Positions 45,147 to 54,333 of a DNA stretch of 64,000 bases are shown here, piece by piece (position 1 is the first letter of the stretch; each line of letters starts with the position of its first letter). The stretch comes from Marinagarivorans cellulosilyticus. Its GTDB lineage: Bacteria > Pseudomonadota > Gammaproteobacteria > Pseudomonadales > Cellvibrionaceae. The translations under genes were made by a program, and so were the position numbers. The stretch spans positions 744,001-808,000 of the forward strand of contig NZ_AP023086.1 in the NCBI RefSeq assembly GCF_021655555.1, written 5' to 3'. The notes beneath the pieces were generated by a model that made no database searches, had not been told where the DNA came from, and saw nothing but the letters and a program-made list of their open reading frames with translations.

Positions 45147-45764
45147 GTGGAAATCGCATGTCTCGACCTTGAAGGTGTTTTAATCCCCGAAATCTGGATT
45201 GCCTTCGCTGAAAAAACTGGTATTGAAGAACTTAAAGCGACAACTCGTGATATTCCTGATTACGACGAGTTAATGACCATGCGGTTGGAAATTTTAGCCA
45301 AGCACAACCTAGGCTTAAACGAAATCCAAGAAGTGATTGCAACGCTTAGCCCGCTAGAAGGCGCTAAAGAGTTTGTTGATTGGTTGCGCGAGCGTTTTCA
45401 GGTGGTGATTTTGTCCGACACCTTTTACGAATTTGCCGGCCCATTGATGGCGCAGTTGGGTTACCCCACATTGTTATGCCACAAACTTACCACTGACGAA
45501 ACCGGAAAAGTGGTGGACTACAACCTTCGCCAAGCCAACCCTAAGCGCCAAGCGATTTGTGCGTTTAAGAGCATTTACTACCGCACCATTGCCGCTGGCG
45601 ATTCTTACAACGATACGACTATGTTGGCCGAAGCGGATGCCGGTATTTTATTCCACGCCCCACAAAACGTAATTAATGAATTCCCGCAATTCCCTGCGGT
45701 ACATACTTACGAAGATCTTAAAAAGGAATTCCTTAAAGCGAGTAACCGTGATTTAACGCTTTAA
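45147..45764 (+). CDS. thrH: ThrH, bifunctional phosphoserine phosphatase/homoserine phosphotransferase
   Basis: The 205-residue HAD-superfamily enzyme has its nucleophile motif in CLDLEGVLIPEIWIAFAEKT (residues ~5-24), motif II VVILSDTFYEF, and motif IV AGDSYNDTTMLAEADAGILF. It matches Pseudomonas ThrH, which dephosphorylates phosphoserine and can pass the phosphate to homoserine, linking serine and threonine synthesis. The start is GTG at 45147 with GGAG ~7 nt upstream. It is monocistronic, followed by a terminator. Confidence 0.93.
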   Translation: MEIACLDLEGVLIPEIWIAFAEKTGIEELKATTRDIPDYDELMTMRLEILAKHNLGLNEIQEVIATLSPLEGAKEFVDWLRERFQVVILSDTFYEFAGPLMAQLGYPTLLCHKLTTDETGKVVDYNLRQANPKRQAICAFKSIYYRTIAAGDSYNDTTMLAEADAGILFHAPQNVINEFPQFPAVHTYEDLKKEFLKASNRDLTL

Positions 45765-45786
45765 TTTTTTAGCCTGTGAAGTTTAA

Positions 45787-45820
45787 AAAGCCGCAGCTTA
45801 ATCGCTGCGGCTTTTTTGTG
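45787..45820. terminator. Bidirectional terminator between thrH and the GGDEF/EAL gene
   Basis: AAAAAGCCGCAGC-ttaat-CGCTGCGGCTTTTTT is a near-perfect stem with T-runs on both strands, serving two convergent genes. Confidence 0.88.
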
Positions 45821-45831
45821 GGCGTTGTGTT

Positions 45832-48800
45832 TTATTTTTGATGGCGTTTTAAATATTCAGTACAGGTTGCTACATCTAACGGTTTGCTGAGGTAGTAGCC
45901 TTGAATAATAGGATTGCCTTTTTCGCACATAAATTGATATTGCGCTTCGGTTTCTACCCCTTCAACAACTGGCACCATGTTTAGCTGGCGAACCATGTCG
46001 AGCAGTGCAGAGTAAATGCTTATAGCTTGCGGGTCGTCGGGTATGCCTTGGCAAAAGGAGCGGTCAATTTTAATGCGGTCGATGGGCAGTTTATTTAAAT
46101 AACTAAAAGCACTGTAGCCGGTGCCGAAGTCGTCGATAGAAATTTGTATGCCATCGGCTTTTAAGCGCCGTAGGTTTTGAATAATATCGGCGCGGGTTTC
46201 GAGCACGCTGGTTTCTACAATCTCTATGCCGAGCAATTCTGCAGGAATTTTGGCATTGGCCAATGCTAAATGAATATCGTTATAAAGCGTCACGTCATTA
46301 AGTTGGTGGGCTGGCACATTAATGGATATACGCACCGGCGTTGCCAGTGTTTGTTGCCACTGTTTGGCTTGGGCGCAGGCGGCTTGTAAGACCCAATCGC
46401 TAAATTGAACGATAAGCCCGCAGGCTTCGAGCATGCCAATAAAGTGATAGGGGGCAAGTAGGCCCCGTTCTGGGTGTTGCCAGCGAGCTAAAGCCTCTAC
46501 GCCCACCACGTTGCCATTGGCCGGGTCAATTAAAGGTTGGTAGTGCAAAACAAATTCACAATTTTCGAGGCCGCGCTTAAGTTCGGCCTCGAGGTTTTTG
46601 CGCTCGCGGGCCTCCTCGTTAAGTTTGTTGTCGAATAACGACATGCGCGCTCCGCCGGCGGATTTCGCCTGCACCACGGCTTGCTCGCTATCGACTAAAA
46701 AGCTTTCGAGTGTTGCTTCGCCGGGGTAACCGAGCTTTAACCCCATGCTGCAGGTTAGCGGAAGGGTTTTGTCGCCAACGGTGACAGGCTTTGCTAAAGC
46801 TTTGCGCAGGCGCTCGGCGGTAAGGTTGGCCTCTTCGGTACTGGCCACTTCGGTAATGAGTATTGCAAACTCGTCATTGCCTACCCGTGCGACCGAGTCG
46901 GTGCTGCGCAGTGTCTCAGCGATGCGGGTGGCGAAAGTGCGCAACACGCTATCGCCAACAGCGTGGCCGTGCTCTTCATTAACCGCGCGGAACTGGTCAA
47001 TATCAAGGTAAATTACGGCTACCAGCGATTGTAAATGTCGACCGCGTAATAGTGCTTGCTTAACGCGGTCGGCAAACAATATTCGGTTGGGTAGGCCGGT
47101 GACGCTATCTTCGGTTTGGCTTTTAGCGAGCAAGGATTCGGCGGCTTTACGGGTGCTGATATCTGTTTGCGAGCCTGCGGCACGGGTAGGGGAGCCATCT
47201 TTATCGCGTATAACAACACCGCGTGTGAGCACCCAAATGTAGTGTTTGTTTTTATGGCGTATGCGGTATTCGTAACGAAAGTGATCGTCCCCTGCAGAAA
47301 ACACCAGCAGGTCGCGCAGGCGGCTGACGTCTTCTGGGTGTACCGCTTCGAGCCAAGCATTTACGGTAGCTGGAAATTGATGTTCGCTATAGCCCAAAAT
47401 AGCTTGCCAGCGCGGTGATAAGTACAGCGTATTGAGTGTGATATCCCAATCCCATATGCCATCTTCGGCCCCTTTGGCGGCTAGGGCAAAGCGCGCCTCG
47501 CTGCGGCGAACGGCCATTTCTGCTAACTCTAGCGCCGCTGTGCGCTCGCGCACGCGCTCTTCGAGGTGGCGGGCTAAATCGGTTGCCCGCGCTTCGGCGG
47601 CGATGCGAACGTCCACTTCTTGGCTAAGGGCGGCGGTGCGGTCGGCTACGCGTTTGCGCAAGACAAGCTCGGCGCGCTTGGCGCGTAGCAAGCGTGCTTT
47701 GCCCCAGACTAGGGTTAGTAGCATGGCTGCAATAATCACAGTTAAATGAAAGGCCGAACGCTCGTAAAAACGTGGCGGCACGTTAATGTCCACACTGGCC
47801 GTTTGCGAACCCCAAGCTTGCCCCTTATAGCGTGCGGCCACTTCAAAAATGTAATGCCCTTGCGCAAGGTTGGAAAACTGTATTGTTCGGTTGCGTGTGG
47901 TTGGGCTCCAAAGTGCATCGTTAGGGCGGTTAAGTTGTTTTAGCCGAGTTCGAAATTCCAACTGTTGAGCGTTGCTAAGGTCGGGAACGGTATAGCGAAT
48001 ACTGACGTGCTGTTGCCGGTTTTTAATATTTAATGCCGGCTCTTTAAAAAGCTTATCGCCCACCCGAATAGTGTCGATAACAACCAGCGCACTGCCTATT
48101 TTGCTGGAGACAGCTGTTGGTTTAACCCGAGATATGCCGTTGGTTGTCGCGTAGGCGAGTGTGCCATCGGGGCTTATGGCTTGCCCGCCGCGCCGCCATG
48201 ACACCACCATGCTGCGCAGGCCGTCGCGGGTGCTGAAGACGCGCCCAAGCACGGCTTTGTTGGGCTCCTTTGCGGCGGTGATAAATTCAGTGCGGTTAAT
48301 CAGGTGTATGCCATCATCAGCTGTAATCCATAAGCGGTCTGACGGATCTAAAAAAATATGTACGGGTGAATGGGTGGGGGTGCCAAGGGTGGTGTCGAAT
48401 GCCGTGAGCGTATTGTCGTGCAGCCATGCAATACCGGCGCGGGTCGCAACCCAAAAATCGCCATCGGCATCTTCTACCATGCCGTAAACAATGTTGCTGG
48501 GTAGGCCGTCGGCTTCGGTCCAGTGTTTTATAAGCTTGCCGGTTGGGTCGAGCTGCACAAGCCCTGTGCCACCTGTTGCCAGCCAAAGGCGTTGTTGCCT
48601 GTCGGTGTGCAAGCGCTGAATGTGACGGATCTCGACATCCAGGGGAACGGCAATAGCGCCGGTCATTTCGCCTTCGGGTTGATTCAAAACTGCGCTGGGC
48701 AGTTTTACTAAGCTGCTGCTGCCATCGGGTTGGGTTTGTGCCAACCATAGGCCGTCGGGCGCCTTTTCGACCAAGGTGGCTTGTTCGCCAGCGAGGGTAT

Positions 48801-50061
48801 AACGGGTAGTGTTGCCATTATAAAAACGGGTTAGGGTGCCGTTGGCTAGCCAAAGTGCACCGTCGTCGGTTTCGGTAAGGCCGAGCATGCCGCTGCCAAG
48901 GATAGTACCTTCTGGGGCTATCTCGGTGTATTGGTTGGCTTGCAGTGTGCCTACGCCGCCAAGGCTATCAATAAGCCATAAAGCGTTATTGGGGCGAGCT
49001 AAAATGGCTTTAATATCATTTTGAGGCAGCCCCTCTAATTGCCCTTGGGTTGTGAAGGTGCTGGGTTTAAGGCGCATTAGGCCCGCTTCCGTTCCAGCCC
49101 ACAGGTTGCCGCTGCTGTCTTCAATAAATGACGAGACCTTGCCAGAAACTGCGTGTGGTATTGCGTGGGCTAGATTATTTTCAATGCGATAAATCGCGCT
49201 TTCGCCGCCGGCCCAAAGTGTGCCGCTTTTGTCGGTGGTTAGGGCAAAAATAGGCATGTCTTCAAGCCCGCGAACAGCGCTAAAGCCGTCTTTGTCGGAA
49301 TAGCGCGCAACACCTTGTAGGCTTGCTACCCATACTGCGCCGTCGGCCCCTAATGCGAGCTGGTTTATGACCGCGTTAAAGGCTTCTAAGGGGAAGGGGA
49401 GGTTGTGCCAGATGCCGTCATACAAGCGCCGAATAACGCCCGCATCTGTGGCTGCCCAAAGTACGCCATCGCTGGCCATAACCAGGTCGTTAATATTGCC
49501 AGAAAGCTCCTCGGGGAAGCCCGAGTCGCGCTCAAAGCGGCCAGCCATTAACCGCCAAACACCATCGCCGCCGGTACCTATCCAAGGGTTGCGTTCGCCA
49601 CTTAAGGAATAAACAAAGGGGTGGGCAAGCCCTTGCTCGGGGCCAAACCATTGAAAGCGCTCGCCATCATAATGCGCAACGCCACCAACAAAACCGGCCC
49701 AAAAGCCCCCTCCACCATCAGGTGACAAGGTGCGGGCAAAACTATGCTGGCCCAGAGTGGCGAGCTCCTCATCGAATATATGAAAGTGCTCGCCATCAAA
49801 GCGCACGATGCAGCATTCGGTACCAATCCATAGCCAGCCTTGCTCATCCTCAAACAGCGATAGCACTGCACCTTCGGGCAAACCATCGCGGCTAGACCAA
49901 AAATCGGCGACATATTGTTTGGGTAGTGGTGCGCTATAGGCATAAACGCAAGGCGAGCAAAGGCATAACCACCAAAGCGCCGGCCAAGACAAAAGCCTTC
50001 GGCAGCCTTTGAAAGTAGCCGCTAATCCCAGTAATAGAGCCCGTGCAGGCGTTTGAGCCAT
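45832..50061 (-). CDS. Seven-bladed-propeller sensor with PAS-GGDEF-EAL output
   Basis: The 1409-residue protein starts with a signal peptide (to ~43), then a periplasmic two-component-regulator propeller (~48-640, repeats such as SLFEDEQGWLWIGT). A Y_Y_Y-type domain (~690-755), a membrane helix (~765-785), a coiled coil, PAS (~850-970), GGDEF (~985-1140) and EAL (~1150-1400) follow. The cyclase motif is GNDEF, not GGDEF, so synthesis is doubtful. The EAL motif (GVEALARWQHPERG) and SIDDFGTGYSAFSYLNKLPI are intact, so c-di-GMP hydrolysis is likely. Propeller sensors of this type often respond to polysaccharide breakdown products. It is probably monocistronic. Confidence 0.9.
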   Translation of the reverse strand: MAQTPARALLLGLAATFKGCRRLLSWPALWWLCLCSPCVYAYSAPLPKQYVADFWSSRDGLPEGAVLSLFEDEQGWLWIGTECCIVRFDGEHFHIFDEELATLGQHSFARTLSPDGGGGFWAGFVGGVAHYDGERFQWFGPEQGLAHPFVYSLSGERNPWIGTGGDGVWRLMAGRFERDSGFPEELSGNINDLVMASDGVLWAATDAGVIRRLYDGIWHNLPFPLEAFNAVINQLALGADGAVWVASLQGVARYSDKDGFSAVRGLEDMPIFALTTDKSGTLWAGGESAIYRIENNLAHAIPHAVSGKVSSFIEDSSGNLWAGTEAGLMRLKPSTFTTQGQLEGLPQNDIKAILARPNNALWLIDSLGGVGTLQANQYTEIAPEGTILGSGMLGLTETDDGALWLANGTLTRFYNGNTTRYTLAGEQATLVEKAPDGLWLAQTQPDGSSSLVKLPSAVLNQPEGEMTGAIAVPLDVEIRHIQRLHTDRQQRLWLATGGTGLVQLDPTGKLIKHWTEADGLPSNIVYGMVEDADGDFWVATRAGIAWLHDNTLTAFDTTLGTPTHSPVHIFLDPSDRLWITADDGIHLINRTEFITAAKEPNKAVLGRVFSTRDGLRSMVVSWRRGGQAISPDGTLAYATTNGISRVKPTAVSSKIGSALVVIDTIRVGDKLFKEPALNIKNRQQHVSIRYTVPDLSNAQQLEFRTRLKQLNRPNDALWSPTTRNRTIQFSNLAQGHYIFEVAARYKGQAWGSQTASVDINVPPRFYERSAFHLTVIIAAMLLTLVWGKARLLRAKRAELVLRKRVADRTAALSQEVDVRIAAEARATDLARHLEERVRERTAALELAEMAVRRSEARFALAAKGAEDGIWDWDITLNTLYLSPRWQAILGYSEHQFPATVNAWLEAVHPEDVSRLRDLLVFSAGDDHFRYEYRIRHKNKHYIWVLTRGVVIRDKDGSPTRAAGSQTDISTRKAAESLLAKSQTEDSVTGLPNRILFADRVKQALLRGRHLQSLVAVIYLDIDQFRAVNEEHGHAVGDSVLRTFATRIAETLRSTDSVARVGNDEFAILITEVASTEEANLTAERLRKALAKPVTVGDKTLPLTCSMGLKLGYPGEATLESFLVDSEQAVVQAKSAGGARMSLFDNKLNEEARERKNLEAELKRGLENCEFVLHYQPLIDPANGNVVGVEALARWQHPERGLLAPYHFIGMLEACGLIVQFSDWVLQAACAQAKQWQQTLATPVRISINVPAHQLNDVTLYNDIHLALANAKIPAELLGIEIVETSVLETRADIIQNLRRLKADGIQISIDDFGTGYSAFSYLNKLPIDRIKIDRSFCQGIPDDPQAISIYSALLDMVRQLNMVPVVEGVETEAQYQFMCEKGNPIIQGYYLSKPLDVATCTEYLKRHQK

Positions 50062-50194
50062 AACTTGTCAGTACGTTTAATTTTAAATATAAAACTAAGT
50101 GTAGCTGCAGCCTGAAGAGCTGCTGTAAAAGGTGCGGCTAATGTGAGCTATGCGGTAGGCTGCGGTCTTTAGTCAGGAGGGCTGAGAGCGAGGT
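50062..50194. other. Promoter region of the propeller gene
   Basis: No gene; this must hold the minus-strand promoter of the GGDEF/EAL gene. The ~295-bp repeat begins at its right edge. Confidence 0.35.
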
Positions 50195-50233
50195 ATTGCG
50201 GTGGGGAGGGGAAAAGGTATCGACGGGGAAGAC

Positions 50234-50327
50234 ATCAGGTATCGCTATAGCAGGCACGCATGGATACCTCCTTGTAGCTCTGCGCCGCCATCCATGGCGG
50301 CGACGGTCTGCTCTAGCGATACCTGAT
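50234..50327. repeat. 94-bp palindromic element, copy A
   Basis: The ends ATCAGGTATCGCTATAGCAG and CTGCTCTAGCGATACCTGAT are inverted repeats (one mismatch in 20). The middle has a second palindrome, CGCCGCCATCCATGGCGGCG. Related copies lie at 51682-51775 and, inverted, at 55512-55611. Confidence 0.8.
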
Positions 50328-50450
50328 ACCTAGCGGTTATTACTTCCGTGCCCAAATAGAGGGGCACACAGCCCTAACCCTTTACCCATGAGGCTACTGC
50401 GCTAAAAGGGCAGCTAGGTGCGGATTAGGTTTGGCAGGGCGATGGGCAAT

Positions 50451-50489
50451 AAAAAAGCCGCTAAGATGGTTAAGCTTTAGCGGCTTTTT
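50451..50489. terminator. Terminator-like hairpin in the left repeat
   Basis: AAAAAAGCCGCTAA...TTAGCGGCTTTTT forms a stem with T-runs on both strands. It lies ~75 bp after the ParE-type toxin stop and could end that operon. Confidence 0.75.
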
Positions 50490-50562
50490 GTTATCGCATT
50501 TAACTATCAATAGTAACGATGTCAGGTTAAGAATTGGAACTAGGGTAATTCCATTTATGCTT

Positions 50563-50859
50563 TTAATCGGCTGTCCGCCACTGCTGTGCTTCGTGTAGAA
50601 CGCGTAACACTTCAATGCTATTTACCGCCACATGCTCTCGATAGATTACGATAAAGGGTAAACCGTCGATCACGAGTTCTCGCGTGCCTTTCACACGCCC
50701 TTGGCGACCAGCACGCGGATGATTGGCGAGGATAAGGTGGGTACTATCGATGATATTCATCACGGCATCGATAGCGACAATAGGGCTATTATCTTCGGCG
50801 ATATGAGCTTCGATCTTTTCCAGGTCAATGTCGGCTAGGTCAGTCCAATTGAGCTGCAC
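50563..50859 (-). CDS. RelE/ParE-family toxin
   Basis: The 98-residue protein reads VQLNWTDLADIDLEKIEAHI, HPRAGRQGRVKGTRELVI and PFIVIYREH, all typical of ParE toxins, which inhibit DNA gyrase. GTG at 50859 overlaps the end of the antitoxin gene and gives normal length; a longer upstream start is unlikely. Translational coupling to the antitoxin is expected. It sits between the ~295-bp direct repeats. Confidence 0.88.
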   Translation of the reverse strand: MQLNWTDLADIDLEKIEAHIAEDNSPIVAIDAVMNIIDSTHLILANHPRAGRQGRVKGTRELVIDGLPFIVIYREHVAVNSIEVLRVLHEAQQWRTAD

Positions 50860-51088
50860 GCCTAGCCTCCCACTTAGCCTTGATATCGGCATGATCAACT
50901 AAACGGCCGTCATCAGCGGCTTTCACACCCTTTTCCACTTCTTGGATAAACCACTCTTCACGGGCCACATATTGTTTGATGGCTTCTGCCATCAGCCATG
51001 CGCGGGGTCTATCCATCGCTTCGGCCATTTGACCGACACGGGTTAAAGTTTCGTCATCCAATCTCACTGAGGTTGCTTTCAACGGCAT
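50840..51088 (-). CDS. CopG/RHH-family antitoxin
   Basis: The 82-residue protein has a ribbon-helix-helix N-terminus (KATSVRLDDETLTRVGQMAE, then RPRAWLMAEAIKQYVAREEW) and an acidic/charged C-terminal part that would wrap the toxin. It would bind its own promoter and neutralise the ParE-type toxin encoded by the overlapping downstream gene. GGAG lies ~7 nt before the ATG. Confidence 0.88.
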   Translation of the reverse strand: MPLKATSVRLDDETLTRVGQMAEAMDRPRAWLMAEAIKQYVAREEWFIQEVEKGVKAADDGRLVDHADIKAKWEARRAAQLD

Positions 51089-51240
51089 GGTGATTCTCCG
51101 AGGTTCTCTTGGAACCTACACTATAATCGCTTTACCCCACATTTGTCCTCTACTTCCTCAGCCCACAACTCTTCCTCCATCGCTTGCGCTCAATGGCTTC
51201 TGATGCGTCGGCGGGTGAGTTATTTCATGGATTTGCTTAA

Positions 51241-51591
51241 GGGCACCTCTAAAAATAGTAATTTTTTTGTGAGAGCAACGACAGGCAAGTGCTCCTGCTT
51301 TGCCTGCATACATGCCATCCTTGGCAATAAAGCACCGCCCGGACGACTGAATGGATTCAGGAGGTAGAGCGACGCAGGAAGCCAAAGCCGAGAGCCGCAG
51401 TTTACGTGGTGTAAATCATTCAGCGCATCCTTGCGCTTCACCCTTCGGGCAGCAAGCTGTGCAAATTGATCCTCCAATTTGTGAGGACTCGAGGACGGAG
51501 CTAATGTCCATGGATGGACTGAATACAGGTTTTGCAGGAGCAAAAAACTGTAAGCCGCTATCGCGGAAAAAGTGCATTTTTAGAGATGCCC
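51241..51591. mobile_element. MITE-like element, copy A (351 bp)
   Basis: The ends GGGCACCTCTAAAAATA and ATTTTTAGAGATGCCC are terminal inverted repeats (one mismatch in 16). TTAA flanks both sides (51237-51240, 51592-51595) as a 4-bp target duplicate. There is no transposase. NTAA-type duplicates suggest mobilisation by an IS5-type enzyme (inference). A shorter relative lies at 61347-61486. Confidence 0.8.
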
Positions 51592-51643
51592 TTAAGCTTT
51601 TCGATACTCGCATGAGTGTACATCTCGGTGGCACCGATGCTCA

Positions 51644-51935
51644 TTGCGTTGGGGAGGGGCGAAGGTATCGACGAGGAAGGTATCAGGTATCGCCATATCA
51701 GACACGCATGAATACCTCCTTGTAGCTCTGCGCCGCCATCCATGGCAGCGACGGTCTGCTATAGCGATACCTGATACCTAGCGGTTATGGCTTCCACGCT
51801 CAAATAGAGGCGCACAGTCTTAACCCTTTAGCCATGAGGCTACTGCGCTAAAAGGGCAGCTAGGTGCGGATTAGGTTTCGCAGGACGATGGGCAATAACA
51901 AAGCCGCTAACATGGTTAAGCTTTAGCGGCTTTTG
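51644..51935 (+). repeat. ~295-bp direct repeat, right copy
   Basis: Second copy of 50195-50490 with the same order of parts: palindrome, AACCCTTTAGCCATGAGGCT, then the GCCGCTAA...TTAGCGGC hairpin (51902-51931). Confidence 0.85.
51682..51775. repeat. 94-bp palindromic element, copy B
   Basis: ATCAGGTATCGCCATATCAG pairs imperfectly with CTGCTATAGCGATACCTGAT; the central CGCCGCCATCCATGGCAGCG has one change from copy A. Confidence 0.75.
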
Positions 51936-52651
51936 TGGTGAGGGTTAACCCAGAGAATACTAACTGATTGATTTAACAGTTTCTTGTTTTGGGTGTTCTC
52001 GATTACTGTCTCGATTTGGTATGAAAATACAATATAAATCAATGTCCTACGTAACTATAGGGCGTATTTATAAGGAACATTTCTTTAATTTAAAGTTAGA
52101 TTAAAGATCATACTTTTATGTAGATGTCAAATAGCTTTTGTTGATCGATTGTATTTTTTTGTGTAATAATGCCGGTCATGTTGTTTTGAGTTGTTGGTGT
52201 ATGCAGAGAGTGATGAGAATCAACCTTTAATAGATTATATTGAGCTAAAAAATATTCTTTATATTCTTTGTGGTTATTGGTGGTGGCGTAAGACTGCAAC
52301 TATTGGCGTGTTAAGTAAAAAATGCAGGTATTCCAATTACTTAGCGTTTAATGTTTTGAGTTGGGATGTGTGAAATATGGCTGTTAGCCCTTGCTTTTCA
52401 TTGTTATGCACAGTTTTGTCCACAGGTTGTCAAACGGTAAGTGTTTGTTTTTATGTTTTTAACCTATGTTATGCACCAAACACTAACAGGTGTATTTGAG
52501 TTTGAATATTTGTTTGTTGCAGTAGAGTTGTTAGAATGGCGGCGTGGCAAAATATGAACATGAGCCACACATTACGGTAACGTGAAATGATCGCAAATGG
52601 AGGAGGTAGGTATGAAATGAAGAGTTTTAACTGGCGACATAAGGAGACGAT
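51936..52651. other. AT-rich gap with DnaA-box-like sites
   Basis: No gene over ~700 bp is convincing; short open frames lack good starts. Three sites resemble the DnaA box TTWTNCACA: TTATGCACA (52404), TTGTCCACA (52416) and TTATGCACC (52469). They may be chance in AT-rich DNA or part of an old replicon origin. Confidence 0.3.
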
Positions 52652-52867
52652 ATGTCTAGTCGAAGTAAGACTGCGAAGGTGGTAGCAGGTAAAAAACCAC
52701 CGTTGAGACCGTTATGGGAGCAACTGCTTCAATTGCTGGCAAGGGCTTTTCGCCTTGTTTTTTGGATAAAAACCATACTTCCGTGGTTTTCGTTTATATA
52801 CGACTCTATAAAGGAGACGTGGGAAAACGTAAAAGAACTAGTGGAAATCCTTTCGGGACTTTTCTAG
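52652..52867 (+). CDS. Small basic/hydrophobic protein, unknown
   Basis: The 71-residue protein starts MSSRSKTAKVVAGKKPPLRP and has an amphipathic or membrane-associated stretch (QLLQLLARAFRLVFWIKTIL) and an acidic end (KETWENVKELVEILSGLF). AAGGAG lies 6 nt before the ATG, so translation is plausible. No family is recognised. Its AT-rich setting suggests acquired DNA. Confidence 0.45.
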   Translation: MSSRSKTAKVVAGKKPPLRPLWEQLLQLLARAFRLVFWIKTILPWFSFIYDSIKETWENVKELVEILSGLF

Positions 52868-53095
52868 TTCTTCGGAAGTAGGTTTTATCGATAACTAACG
52901 CTTGTTTGGGGTTCTTCTTGGTCGGAGGCCCCAAGTGAGCATTTCATGTGACTAGCGTCAGCGCTAAAGATGACCACTAATACACAATTTGTATGTTAGT
53001 GCGCATTCTTCACTAAATCAAGACGCATATTAAAATGTTAGGTAGATTTGTAGGCTATATTACGGTGGGTATCTATATCTGTTTAAGTAATCCCT
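52868..53095. other. Short gap with a hairpin
   Basis: GGGG(ttcttcttggtcggagg)CCCC near 52910-52935 can fold but lacks a T-run. Nothing else recognised. Confidence 0.25.
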
Positions 53096-53209
53096 ATGAA
53101 TAAACTATACCTAAGCACTCTAACAGCACTCTCTCTATTCCCACTCACAAATAACGCTTTGCCAACCACTGGCCACGCCCATGGGAGACTTGGTTGTCCT
53201 GCAAAATGA
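53096..53209 (+). CDS. Very short secreted-type ORF
   Basis: The 37-residue frame starts MNKLYLSTLTALSLFPLTNN, which looks like a signal peptide, and ends after 17 more residues at TGA 53207. It lies 32 bp before the larger membrane-protein gene. It may be the truncated start of a lost exported protein; weak support. Confidence 0.22.
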   Translation: MNKLYLSTLTALSLFPLTNNALPTTGHAHGRLGCPAK

Positions 53210-53241
53210 GCATTGAAACTTAAGGAATCAGAAGAATAATT

Positions 53242-54333
53242 ATGGCGACTCCGATTTTTATTACTGTATTGATGGCTCTTCTTATAATCGGAGTCATATG
53301 GGTATTTGATGAGCAGCAGCCAAAAGATGACAACCTACTTAGCGACCCCTTATTCCAAAAGATCCTTCTACTTGGCTTAATTGCTACGCTTCTTTCTATC
53401 ATGTGGGCAATGTTTGAGGTTATCCCAGATGGTGGTATTCACGAGTTTTACGATAGATTAGGTTTGGCGGGTGGATTGGCCACTTTTACTGGTGCAGCGT
53501 TATCTCTTTATGGTGTTGCCTACAATTCGCGGCTTACCCATAAGCGAATCAGATTATCCGAAGAGTTTGAACACCGAAAATTATTTGAAGATACTCTTGA
53601 TAGAATAGGCATATCAAACAACTGCAAGAGGGAAAGGTTGTATAGCGACCTCTACAGGGGTAATCCCGCCGCTACTGAAAGAGATAATACAATAATTTAT
53701 TATGCTGAATTGGTTGTTAGAGCAATTCGTTTAAAGTCTGCCAGCGCACTAACTAAAAGCAATCTAGATCCGGTTAATATTCTTGAATATATTGAGTGGG
53801 AGCATGTTGTTTATTATTTTGTGACAGAATACGGAAGAGCATTAGATGGAATTTTCAAAACTCCACAATTTACTTATGAAACCCCACTTCTTGAATACAT
53901 AAATCAAATAAAGTCAGTTAGCGGTGAGTTGTCTCTGCTTGAGGGGGCTCCAGATTGTTTCGATGTTCTATCCAAATATGACTTTTCAACAGCCGTTTAT
54001 AGTAATGATTTAAGTCATAGAGATGAAAGGGGCATTAATGAGGAATATGTAAAGTCATTCAAGACTTATCATGAGTTTACATCGGTGATTTATCGGATCG
54101 TGCATATGGAGCCGATAGAATTAATTTCTGTTGATGTTAGGCGAGAGGATGGCTGGTGGGACGGTGCAGATAAAGATGTGCGTGAAACCCTCTGTCAGTC
54201 CAAAATCAAAGACCTGCATGAAAAGTATGATTTGGGTGATCCGGTCTTAAGAGTGGACAATAAAATGAAAATTCTTTGGGATGAAGAATATGAAATACCT
54301 GCTCGCATTTTGTTATACAGTAGCCGTTTGTAG
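53242..54333 (+). CDS. Orphan membrane protein, unknown function
   Basis: The 363-residue protein has helices at ~3-21, ~40-62 and ~72-92 and a large charged cytoplasmic part (~105-363; RLTHKRIRLSEEFEHRKLFE starts it). Architecture and AT-rich composition resemble accessory membrane proteins described next to phage-defence genes (putative abortive infection type), but I see no defining motif. It starts with AGGAATCAGAAG upstream. The neighbours are repeats and IS debris, so it is probably an island cargo gene. Confidence 0.6.
   Translation: MATPIFITVLMALLIIGVIWVFDEQQPKDDNLLSDPLFQKILLLGLIATLLSIMWAMFEVIPDGGIHEFYDRLGLAGGLATFTGAALSLYGVAYNSRLTHKRIRLSEEFEHRKLFEDTLDRIGISNNCKRERLYSDLYRGNPAATERDNTIIYYAELVVRAIRLKSASALTKSNLDPVNILEYIEWEHVVYYFVTEYGRALDGIFKTPQFTYETPLLEYINQIKSVSGELSLLEGAPDCFDVLSKYDFSTAVYSNDLSHRDERGINEEYVKSFKTYHEFTSVIYRIVHMEPIELISVDVRREDGWWDGADKDVRETLCQSKIKDLHEKYDLGDPVLRVDNKMKILWDEEYEIPARILLYSSRL

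Larger units (their letters stand above)
50195..50490 (+). repeat. ~295-bp direct repeat, left copy
   Basis: This stretch is repeated at 51644-51935 with ~85-90% identity by eye, in the same orientation. It contains a 94-bp palindromic element (50234-50327), the sentence ACCCTTTACCCATGAGGCTA and a terminator-like hairpin at its right end. The two copies bracket the CopG/ParE genes and a MITE. Confidence 0.85.

Noticed and set aside
48317..48748. 143-codon minus-strand frame inside the propeller gene
   Set aside because: Arg/His/Gln-rich alternate frame of the 1409-residue protein, with no motif.
50195..51935. CRISPR array or integron attC sites in the repeat-rich region
   Set aside because: Repeats are long, only two or three copies, not regularly spaced, and have no cas genes, integrase-type IntI or attC core sites.
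51964..51990. GATTGATTTAACAG as a sixth ECF-type site
   Set aside because: There is no CACTCTAA-like box 11 nt downstream and no gene start nearby.
52191..52373. 60-codon plus-strand ORF in the AT-rich gap
   Set aside because: TTG start, no ribosome-binding site and no recognisable features.
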